From Clostridiales bacterium (lineage in GTDB: Bacteria > Bacillota > Clostridia > Acetivibrionales > RGIG10202), in NCBI GenBank assembly GCA_017961515.1, contig JAGCXC010000004.1, forward strand, positions 1-39,683: a DNA stretch of 39,683 nt, given 5' to 3'. The stretch's first letter is position 1; every line of letters starts with the position of its first letter. Shown here one piece after another: positions 25,883 to 31,850 of the stretch. Both the position numbers and the translations under genes were made by a program. Under the pieces are notes generated by a model. The model made no database searches. It was not told where the DNA came from and saw nothing but the letters and a program-made list of their open reading frames with translations.

Positions 25883-26200
25883 ATGAATACTTACATTAAA
25901 ATTAAAAAGTATATAAATAATTTTTTAGAGACATGTGACAGAAAATTTCATAAAAGAAATGAAAACGAACAGGAAAAATTGTTGGATTTAGTACAAAATA
26001 TAAATAGTGTAATGTATGAATGGAAAGTGGCAAAAAATAATTTTGAACTAGCTAATACTAAGGATAGTGTGGATTATTATGCGTATAAGATAAAAGCGTA
26101 TGAGGCAAGATATCAGGAGTTAATAAAAAAAGCAAAAAAAGAAGGCGTGAAAGCCCCTTTGATATGTGAAAACCGAGTTGGTATATATTCAAAAAAATAG
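25883..26200 (+). CDS. DUF2508 (YaaL-like) protein
   Basis: The 105-residue, charged, helical protein starts at an ATG behind AAGGAGG. The segment LVQNINSVMYEWKVAKNNFE, then DYYAYKIKAYEARYQELIKKAKK, matches the DUF2508 pattern (a W or L followed by A-x2-NF, then a Tyr-rich helix ending in RY-x-LIK-x-AK). No enzymatic motif, signal peptide or membrane span is visible. B. subtilis YaaL lies beside recR and bofA; here the gene stands alone, flanked by a phosphodiesterase gene and the POR leader. Function is unknown. The inverted repeat at 26270-26314 probably ends its transcript. Confidence 0.65.
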   Translation: MNTYIKIKKYINNFLETCDRKFHKRNENEQEKLLDLVQNINSVMYEWKVAKNNFELANTKDSVDYYAYKIKAYEARYQELIKKAKKEGVKAPLICENRVGIYSKK

Positions 26201-26269
26201 AAAATAAAAAAAGTTTAACCAAGTCAATAAAACCCTTGCTACAAAAGGATATTAGTTTATTAATTGTAT

Positions 26270-26314
26270 AAAGCATTGTATTGACAAACATAAAATTTGT
26301 TGATACAATGCTTT
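26270..26314. repeat. 45-bp inverted repeat containing the POR promoter
   Basis: AAAGCATTGTAT (26270-26281) and ATACAATGCTTT (26303-26314) are perfect 12-bp inverted arms. A TG/TG mismatch and an inner ACAAA/TTTGT stem (26284-26288, 26296-26300) close onto a 7-base loop. A short T run ends it, so it could terminate the DUF2508 transcript. Both promoter hexamers lie inside, so it could also be an operator. Confidence 0.75.
26281..26309 (+). promoter_or_regulatory. Promoter of the POR operon
   Basis: TTGACA (26281-26286) and TACAAT (26304-26309) are 17 bases apart. Transcription would start near 26316, at the first base of the shared leader motif, giving a leader of about 274 nt. Confidence 0.72.
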
Positions 26315-26316
26315 TG

Positions 26317-26430
26317 TGGTAGGCGGCGAGCCAGCCGAACTTATAAGCTTGTAAACATTGTTTTATTATATACCAATATATGACTTAATTGGTATATCGA
26401 CAGTGGTGTAGCAAGAAGACCTCTCAACTT
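26317..26430 (+). ncRNA. Candidate structured leader RNA of the POR operon (copy 2 of the shared motif)
   Basis: The conserved blocks match 20092-20196: TGGTAGG (26317-26323), AGCCGAAC (26333-26340), GCTTGT (26347-26352), ACATTG (26355-26360), then AGTGG (26402-26406), AGCAAGAAG (26410-26418) and CAACTT (26425-26430). The variable hairpin here is a perfect 10-bp stem, ATATACCAAT/ATTGGTATAT (26368-26377 and 26388-26397), unrelated in sequence to the hairpin of the other copy. CATTG/CAGTG and CTTG/CAAG can pair around it. CGGC/GCCG (26323-26338 region) forms a small stem in block one. Different hairpin sequences between conserved, complementary flanks argue for RNA structure. Class and ligand are unknown. 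Confidence 0.62.
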
Positions 26431-26438
26431 AAATATGA

Positions 26439-26531
26439 CTATGAGTGATGAGAGTGGTTCATAGAGGGAGGACCATGCTTGTTTGTAGCTTGGGAATTGC
26501 AGCTATGAGCAAGATCAGTCTGTACCGTGGT
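26439..26531 (+). ncRNA. Second structured domain of the POR leader
   Basis: Several stems are visible: CTATGA (26439-26444) with TCATAG (26459-26464); ACCATG (26472-26477) with CGTGGT (26526-26531), one wobble pair; nested CTTG (26478-26481) with CAAG (26510-26513); and TAGCT (26486-26490) with AGCTA (26501-26505). This part has no counterpart upstream of pflB. A small open frame (26475-26546) overlaps it. Confidence 0.45.
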
Positions 26532-26546
26532 TTTAAAGAAGATTAA
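26475..26546 (+). CDS. Possible 23-codon leader peptide in the POR leader
   Basis: An ATG three bases after GGAGG opens a 23-codon frame beginning MLVCSLGIAAM and ending GFKED. Its stop codon ends one base before the ACTAGAA strand of the sequestering hairpin at 26547. A ribosome finishing here would cover that strand and free the porG ribosome-binding site, as in translational attenuation. Against it: three bases is a short spacing in a genome that often uses about 11, and the same bases also form RNA stems. Confidence 0.25.
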   Translation: MLVCSLGIAAMSKISLYRGFKED

Positions 26547-26589
26547 ACTAGAATAGTGTAGGTTCTAAAAAAGAGGGGGTTTTTCTAGT
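26547..26589 (+). promoter_or_regulatory. Mutually exclusive hairpins around the porG ribosome-binding site
   Basis: ACTAGAA (26547-26553) pairs perfectly with TTCTAGT (26583-26589), putting the site AGAGGGGG (26572-26579) in the enclosed loop and the stem end next to the ATG at 26590. TAGAA (26549-26553) can instead pair with TTCTA (26563-26567), which would open the first stem. This is the layout of a translational expression platform. Confidence 0.5.
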
Positions 26590-27168
26590 ATGGGAAAAGT
26601 AGTTGAGATCAGGTGGCACGGCAGAGGTGGCCAAGGTGCTAAGACAGCATCTTTATTGTTAGCAGATGCAGCGTTTAACACAGGAAAATATATTCAAGGA
26701 TTCCCGGAATATGGCCCAGAGAGAATGGGAGCACCGATAACAGCTTATAACAGAATTAGTGATGAAAGACTAACAATTCACAGTAATATTTATGAACCGG
26801 ATTATGTAGTTGTTGTAGATGATAGCTTATTAAACAGTGTAGATGTTACGGCAGGATTGAAAGAAGATGGGGCGATAATAGTCAATTCATCCAAAGAACC
26901 AGAGGAGATAAGACATCTACTCAAAGGGTATAAAGGTAAGGTGTGCACAGTTGATGCAAGAAAAATTTCAATTGATACACTAGGTAAATATTTCCCTAAC
27001 ACGCCTATGATGGGCGCAGTTGTAAAGGTAAGTAAAGTTATGGAAGAAGAAGTTTTCTTAAAAGACATGGTGGATTCTTTCAAACATAAATTTGCCAAGA
27101 AACCTGAAGTTATAGAAGGTAATATAAAGGCATTGGAGAGGTCTATGCAGGAGGTGAAGGAATCGTGA
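26590..27168 (+). CDS. porG: 2-oxoacid (pyruvate):ferredoxin oxidoreductase, gamma subunit
   Basis: This is the gamma subunit of a four-subunit oxidoreductase that converts pyruvate and CoA to acetyl-CoA, CO2 and reduced ferredoxin. The 192 residues begin with the family signature IRWHGRGGQGAKTAS (about 7-21), followed by PEYGPERMGAP, VVVDDSLL and TPMMGAVVKV. The start ATG follows AGAGGGGG, which can be buried in a hairpin (26547-26589). The GTG of the delta gene overlaps its stop by four bases. Pyruvate is the likely substrate, but related ketoisovalerate and oxoglutarate enzymes cannot be excluded from sequence alone. Confidence 0.92.
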   Translation: MGKVVEIRWHGRGGQGAKTASLLLADAAFNTGKYIQGFPEYGPERMGAPITAYNRISDERLTIHSNIYEPDYVVVVDDSLLNSVDVTAGLKEDGAIIVNSSKEPEEIRHLLKGYKGKVCTVDARKISIDTLGKYFPNTPMMGAVVKVSKVMEEEVFLKDMVDSFKHKFAKKPEVIEGNIKALERSMQEVKES

Positions 27169-27476
27169 AAGAGAAAGAATTAAAAGCAGTTCCAGATAAT
27201 GTTAAGTGGCAAGATATTACAAAGGGTGGTACAATCGCTTGTGCTGGCAATGCAAGCTTAGTTAGAACTGGGGATTGGCGTTCAATGAAGCCAGTGTTTA
27301 TAGAAGAAAAATGTAAGCAGTGTCTGTTGTGTTATCCAGTATGTCCTGATGCAGCGATACCAGTAGATGAAGATGGCAAGAGAAAAGATTTTGATTTTGA
27401 TCATTGCAAAGGTTGTGGCATATGTGTTAAAGTGTGTCCTTTTGATGCGATAGATTTTGTAGAAGAAAGTAAGTAG
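27165..27476 (+). CDS. porD: Pyruvate:ferredoxin oxidoreductase, delta (2x[4Fe-4S] ferredoxin) subunit
   Basis: The delta subunit carries electrons from the thiamine diphosphate centre to ferredoxin. The 103 residues include two complete cluster motifs, CKQCLLCYPVCP and CKGCGICVKVCP, each with CxxCxxCxxxCP spacing for two [4Fe-4S] clusters. The N-terminal LVRTGDWRSMKPVFIEEKC is typical of the PorD subunit. It starts with GTG behind GGAGGTGA, overlapping porG by four bases. Confidence 0.94.
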   Translation: MKEKELKAVPDNVKWQDITKGGTIACAGNASLVRTGDWRSMKPVFIEEKCKQCLLCYPVCPDAAIPVDEDGKRKDFDFDHCKGCGICVKVCPFDAIDFVEESK

Positions 27477-27489
27477 GAGGGATAAAAAA

Positions 27490-28674
27490 ATGTCGATTAG
27501 AGAAAGAATGAGCGGTAATGAAGCAATGGCGCTTGCCATGAAACAAATAAACCCAGATGTTGTTGCAGCATTTCCAATAACGCCTTCTACCGAGGTACCA
27601 CAATATTTTTCAACATATGTGGCAGATGGTGTTGTAGATACAGAATTTGTTGCAGTTGAATCAGAACACAGTGCTATGTCTGCGTGCGTTGGTGCAGAAG
27701 CAGCTGGAGGTAGAGCAATGACAGCTACATCAGCAAATGGACTTGCGTTGATGTGGGAGGAATTATATATAGCGGCAGCATCAAGATTGCCTATAGTTAT
27801 GGCTTGTGTTAATAGGACATTATCGGGCCCGCTAAATATACACAATGATCATAGTGATTCAATGGGAGCACGTGATGCAGGTTGGATACAGTTGTATTCA
27901 GAGAATAACCAAGAGGCATATGATAATATGCTTATGGCACATAGAATAGCAGAACATCCAGATGTTTTGTTGCCAGTTATGGTATGCCAAGATGGATTTA
28001 TAACATCACATGCGATAGAAAATATAGAGTTAGAAGAGGATACAAAGGTAAAAGAGTTTGTTGGAGAGTACAAACCAAAAGAGTATTTGTTAAACAGGGA
28101 AGATCCTATTGCGGTAGGTCCATTAGATATGCAATGGCATTGTTTCGCGCATAAAATACAGCAACAACAAGCGATGAAAGATGCTAAGAATGTAATACTA
28201 GAAATAGCAGAGGAATTTTATACATTAACAGGCAGAAGATATGGTTTGTTTGAGGAGTATAAAACAGAGGATGCAGAAGTTGTTATGGTGATAATGAACT
28301 CATCAGCAGGAACAGCTAAGTATGTAGTTGATCATTTAAGAAAAGAAGGGAAGAAGGTTGGTCTAGTTAAAGTAAGAGTATTTAGACCATTCCCAGTAGA
28401 TGAAATAGCGAAAACGTTGAGTAGGTTTGCTGCAGTTGCGGTTATGGATAAAGCGATGTCGTTTAATGCGGCAGGAGGACCTTTGTTTACAGATGTAACA
28501 AGCGCAATGTATGCAAAACAAAAGATAGGACCTAAGATAGTAAACTATATTTATGGAATTGGTGGAAAAGACGTAAAGGCAACTGATCTTGAGTCAGTTT
28601 ATAACGAATTATTAGAGATAGCTAATACAGGTGTTGTTAAAGAAGTTTACAATTACCTTGGTATTGAAGAGTAG
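27490..28674 (+). CDS. porA: Pyruvate:ferredoxin oxidoreductase, alpha subunit
   Basis: The alpha subunit supplies the pyrimidine-binding and transketolase C-terminal-like domains. The 394 residues include MSGNEAMALAMKQINPDVVAAFPITPSTEVPQ (pyruvate-binding ITPST), EFVAVESEHSAMSACVGAEAAGGRAMTATSANGLALM and the C-terminal KVGLVKVRVFRPFPVDEI. The start has AGGAGGG 9 bases upstream. It lies 13 bases after porD and 14 before porB, so all four are one transcript. Most Clostridia use one fused chain for this enzyme; the split gamma-delta-alpha-beta order is the archaeal and Thermotoga form and also occurs in some Firmicutes. Confidence 0.95.
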   Translation: MSIRERMSGNEAMALAMKQINPDVVAAFPITPSTEVPQYFSTYVADGVVDTEFVAVESEHSAMSACVGAEAAGGRAMTATSANGLALMWEELYIAAASRLPIVMACVNRTLSGPLNIHNDHSDSMGARDAGWIQLYSENNQEAYDNMLMAHRIAEHPDVLLPVMVCQDGFITSHAIENIELEEDTKVKEFVGEYKPKEYLLNREDPIAVGPLDMQWHCFAHKIQQQQAMKDAKNVILEIAEEFYTLTGRRYGLFEEYKTEDAEVVMVIMNSSAGTAKYVVDHLRKEGKKVGLVKVRVFRPFPVDEIAKTLSRFAAVAVMDKAMSFNAAGGPLFTDVTSAMYAKQKIGPKIVNYIYGIGGKDVKATDLESVYNELLEIANTGVVKEVYNYLGIEE

Positions 28675-28688
28675 GGGGGTGCTAAAAT

Positions 28689-29633
28689 ATGGCTTATAAT
28701 TTAAAAGAAGTTGCAAAAAAACCTGAAAGATTAACAGGTGGACATAGAATGTGTGCTGGATGTGGAGCACCAATAGTAGTAAGACAAGTATTAAAAGCGT
28801 TAAAACCCGAGGATCATGCAGTTATCGGAAGTGCTACAGGATGTTTGGAGGTGTCAACTTTCCTATATCCGTATACAGCATGGAAGGACTCATTTATCCA
28901 CAATGCATTTGAGAATGCTGCAGCTACAGTATCTGGAGCAGAGGCAGCATATACGTCAATGAAAAAAAGAGGTAAATTAAAAGGTGAGACTAAGTTCATT
29001 ACTTTTGGTGGAGATGGAGGAACATATGATATAGGTTTTCAATCATTATCAGGAGCAATGGAGAGAGGTCATGATATGGTGTATGTATGCTATGATAATG
29101 GAGCATATATGAATACAGGAATACAAAGGTCGTCGGCAACACCTAAGTACGCTGATACGACAACTTCACCTGCAGGAAAAGTTATACCAGGGAAATTGCA
29201 ATCGAGGAAAGAGTTAACAGAGGTAATGGCAAGTCACAATATACCATATGTAGCGCAATCAGCGCCAATAGGTAATATGAAAGATTTATACGAGAAGGCA
29301 GAAAAGGCGATTTATACTAAGGGAGCAGCATTTTTGAATGTGTTGGCACCATGTCCTAGAGGATGGAGATACAATACTCCTGATTTAATGTTATTAAATA
29401 AAATGGCAGTAGAGACATGTTTTTGGCCTTTATATGAAGTTGTGGATGGAAAATATAATATCACATATAAACCAAAGAACAAGTTGCCAGTAACTGAATA
29501 TTTAAAATTACAAGGAAGATTTAAACATTTGTTTAAGGCAGGCAATGAGCATTTGTTAGAAGATATTCAAGTGGAAGTTGATAGAAAATGGGAAAGATTA
29601 TTAAAGTTAGAAGAATTGACAAATCAGCAATAA
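28689..29633 (+). CDS. porB: Pyruvate:ferredoxin oxidoreductase, beta (thiamine diphosphate) subunit
   Basis: The beta subunit binds thiamine diphosphate and a proximal [4Fe-4S] cluster. The 314 residues begin with HRMCAGCGAPIVVRQVL, holding the CxxC pair, followed by the TPP motif FGGDGGTYDIGFQSLSGAMERGHD and CYDNGAYMNTGIQRSSATP, and a later cluster cysteine in LAPCPRGWRY. The start has AGGGGGG upstream. It ends the operon; a strong bidirectional hairpin follows after ten bases. Confidence 0.95.
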   Translation: MAYNLKEVAKKPERLTGGHRMCAGCGAPIVVRQVLKALKPEDHAVIGSATGCLEVSTFLYPYTAWKDSFIHNAFENAAATVSGAEAAYTSMKKRGKLKGETKFITFGGDGGTYDIGFQSLSGAMERGHDMVYVCYDNGAYMNTGIQRSSATPKYADTTTSPAGKVIPGKLQSRKELTEVMASHNIPYVAQSAPIGNMKDLYEKAEKAIYTKGAAFLNVLAPCPRGWRYNTPDLMLLNKMAVETCFWPLYEVVDGKYNITYKPKNKLPVTEYLKLQGRFKHLFKAGNEHLLEDIQVEVDRKWERLLKLEELTNQQ

Positions 29634-29643
29634 AAAAATGGGG

Positions 29644-29674
29644 CAAGACTAACTTAAAATTGAAGTTAGTCTTG
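29644..29674. terminator. Bidirectional terminator between porB and sipL
   Basis: CAAGACTAACTT (29644-29655) and AAGTTAGTCTTG (29663-29674) form a perfect 12-bp stem with a 7-base loop. On the minus strand CCCCA and seven T follow, so termination of sipL is strong. On the plus strand the T run is poor. Confidence 0.88.
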
Positions 29675-29681
29675 TGTTCCA

Positions 29682-31217
29682 CTACATAATAAGCAGTTGT
29701 TGATTAGGTTCTAGAGAGTCATTTGTTAGGCCGTTAATGCTTTTTAGTGCATCGATTGTGGTGAGGTATTTTTTTGCTACAGACCACAGGGTGTCATTTT
29801 TTTGTGTAAAATAGACAATTAAGTTTGGTTTGTCTTTAACAAACGACTGGTCCAAAGGAGTGTATGCTATATTGGTGCTAAGAGTGATTTCTTTGTAGCT
29901 TATGATGTTAGCATTAATACACAGATTTATTCTAAATTCTAAGTTGTTTTCTATATTTATGTTGTAATCTACTTTGTCTATATTTATTTGATAATGGCAC
30001 GTGTCAGTGTCACATACATTTCTGTCTAGGGTGTGTTTTATAGGATACTCTTGCACAAGGACTCTAAATTTTTCTTGTTGGGTATCGTCCATTATAAAAG
30101 CAGCCACATTAACAATACCTTCGAGTATAATTTTATTGTTTATTATTTTGCATTCACTAAATAGTATACGAGTATTTAAATTATATACATTTATGTCAGA
30201 GGAATTGGAATTTAGAGGTAATGTGTTTTTTAGATAAAAGTTTTCGTTTAAGGTTTGAGATATATTTTGTATAGGTAATGATTCTTTTTCTAGATTTATG
30301 TCAAAGGAGTCAGAATATGCATCTTCTATGGTATAGATAGTTTTATTTAAAGAAGCATATACATGTATATCGAATATAGCCTCACAGTCTAAGATATTTT
30401 GTTCTCCGTCGGCGTTTTCAATTGGTTTTAAATTAAAGTCTGATATATTAAGTGAGCAATTTAAGTAAGCTGTATCAGTTAAGCCTGGCATGTTTACTAT
30501 TTGAGATAAATCTTTTTCAAAAGTAAATGAATCAATAGGTGATTCCAAGTTATCTGTTAGATATAGCAGATTACATTCAAAGGTCGTTGATACAAGAGCT
30601 TTATCGTCCACAATCTTGTAAGATGTGTTTTTTATGTTAGTATCAATTTTAAGTATTTGATATATAGATGAATTTTTGGAGTTTAATTCTATATTTTCTT
30701 TAAAAAAAAGTTTTTCACATACGTGCCCTAAATAATTTGGAACGTCTATAGAATTTTTTAAAATTTGTATATTATCGCTATCTTGTACATCAGATAATAC
30801 ATCGATTTTTATACGCTGATGATGATCTAAAAAGGCTACAGCTATATGTTTTATTATAATACGATGTTCATTTAGAATTTCGTATTCAGAGTTTTCTATG
30901 TTTACAGTGGCGTCAAATATAGAATCTGGTGGAATGCTTGGTAGAGATATTTCGTGTGAGAATTTTAAACTATGTGTTATACTGTCTAAGGTATAATTTG
31001 GTGAATAATATACTATATTGTAGTTGATTATACCTGTTAGTACAACTTTATTACTGTCAAAGGATATGTCGCGTATGAGTACATCTTCATAGCAATTAAT
31101 TATTTTCTTTAGTGTAGATTTAAATTCTGGTATGACAACATCTGTTGTTATATTGAAATGAGAGGAATTTTTAGAAATATCTTTCTTTAGATAAATACAA
31201 TCGTTAACCAACTCCAT
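29682..31217 (-). CDS. sipL: SipL-like SPOCS/LysM spore coat morphogenesis protein
   Basis: In C. difficile SipL binds SpoIVA and localises the coat to the forespore. The 511 residues contain repeated SPOCS (DUF3794) units, with recurring hydrophobic patterns such as VVLTGIINYNIVYYS (about 53-67) and a second and third set in the middle and the 330-430 region. A C-terminal LysM domain covers about 465-511 (YFTQKNDTLWSVAKKY, INGLTNDSLEPNQQLLI). There is no signal peptide, as expected for a mother-cell cytosolic protein. The ATG at 31217 has GGGAGG upstream. A sigma-E-like promoter is visible at 31243-31271. Confidence 0.88.
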   Translation of the reverse strand: MELVNDCIYLKKDISKNSSHFNITTDVVIPEFKSTLKKIINCYEDVLIRDISFDSNKVVLTGIINYNIVYYSPNYTLDSITHSLKFSHEISLPSIPPDSIFDATVNIENSEYEILNEHRIIIKHIAVAFLDHHQRIKIDVLSDVQDSDNIQILKNSIDVPNYLGHVCEKLFFKENIELNSKNSSIYQILKIDTNIKNTSYKIVDDKALVSTTFECNLLYLTDNLESPIDSFTFEKDLSQIVNMPGLTDTAYLNCSLNISDFNLKPIENADGEQNILDCEAIFDIHVYASLNKTIYTIEDAYSDSFDINLEKESLPIQNISQTLNENFYLKNTLPLNSNSSDINVYNLNTRILFSECKIINNKIILEGIVNVAAFIMDDTQQEKFRVLVQEYPIKHTLDRNVCDTDTCHYQINIDKVDYNINIENNLEFRINLCINANIISYKEITLSTNIAYTPLDQSFVKDKPNLIVYFTQKNDTLWSVAKKYLTTIDALKSINGLTNDSLEPNQQLLIM

Positions 31218-31242
31218 TTAAAGTGCCTCCCTAAAGCATATA

Positions 31243-31271
31243 ATAGTAATTCTCTAATGCTATGTATATGA
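31243..31271 (-). promoter_or_regulatory. Candidate sigma-E promoter of sipL
   Basis: On the minus strand TCATATA (31271-31265) matches six of seven -35 positions of KMATATT. After 14 bases ATTACTAT (31250-31243) matches five of eight -10 positions of CATACAMT. Sporulation-specific expression is expected for sipL. Confidence 0.4.
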
Positions 31272-31308
31272 TTAGTTGGTACGACGTAGTACACTAAAAA
31301 ATATTACT

Positions 31309-31350
31309 AAGCTTTTTTAGCGTACAAAAATAGTACGACTAAAAAAGCTT
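31309..31350 (-). terminator. Terminator after veg
   Basis: AAGCTTTTTTAG-CGTAC (31309-31325) pairs with GTACG-CTAAAAAAGCTT (31333-31350) with one bulged A. On the minus strand a T6 run follows after eight bases. A second TAGTAC-x-ACTAAAAAA copy at about 31288-31300 repeats one arm, so an alternative shorter stem is possible. Confidence 0.8.
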
Positions 31351-31366
31351 GTCAAAAACTTAAAGT

Positions 31367-31633
31367 TTAACTTACGTGGGCTTTCGTACTACTGTTGCAA
31401 ATTTTTATTTCTACGGAATTAGTTAAAATATCTGTGTAGCTAAAAGAAACTCTGCGTGTGACTTCATAATCATTTTCAAATTTCACAATAAAAATACTTG
31501 GATATGTATTTTCAAGGACACCTTCTTGTACGAAAGAACTTCTTCTTCCCTTGTTGGACTTAAGTTGTATCTTGTATCCAACATAGGCAGCAATATCTTT
31601 CTTTACTTGATTTAAATCAGACTTCGATATCAT
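31367..31633 (-). CDS. veg: Veg family protein
   Basis: Veg is a small, strongly expressed protein conserved in Firmicutes; in B. subtilis it stimulates biofilm gene expression. The 88 residues follow the family pattern: LNQVKKDIAAYVGYKIQLKSNKGRR, a GVLENTYPSIFIVKF segment, then RVSFSYTDILTNSVEI. The fold is probably a small beta barrel. The start ATG has AGAGGTGATTC upstream, and the promoter is one of the best in the window, as for B. subtilis veg. Confidence 0.94.
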   Translation of the reverse strand: MISKSDLNQVKKDIAAYVGYKIQLKSNKGRRSSFVQEGVLENTYPSIFIVKFENDYEVTRRVSFSYTDILTNSVEIKICNSSTKAHVS

Positions 31634-31666
31634 TGAATCACCTCTATATTCTTTTGTGTGATCAAA

Positions 31667-31695
31667 ATTATAGCATAAAATACATAAAATGTAAA
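31667..31695 (-). promoter_or_regulatory. Strong promoter of veg
   Basis: On the minus strand TTTACA (31695-31690) and TATAAT (31672-31667) are 17 bases apart, with TGC before the -10. Confidence 0.85.
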
Positions 31696-31745
31696 GGCAT
31701 ATTTTAAAATTTTAGTATAAATTAAGATTAATTAAAAAATTAGTA

Positions 31746-31774
31746 TTGTAATTTTTGTGCAATAATGGGATAAT
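31746..31774 (+). promoter_or_regulatory. Promoter of the secreted repeat protein gene
   Basis: TTGTAA (31746-31751) and GATAAT (31769-31774) are 17 bases apart. The leader to the TTG start is about 70 nt. Confidence 0.55.
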
Positions 31775-31850
31775 AGAACTGTTATGTTAAGAGATACGTT
31801 AAATTTCGAATATAGAACTAAAAATTGAGTAATAATAGGGGGAGAATATT

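Noticed and set aside
26521..26531. TGTACCGTGG resembling the T-box antiterminator sequence
   Set aside because: The full GGGTGG-N-ACCGCG box, the AGTA bulge and a specifier loop are missing, and the downstream gene is not of the amino-acid or tRNA-synthetase type.
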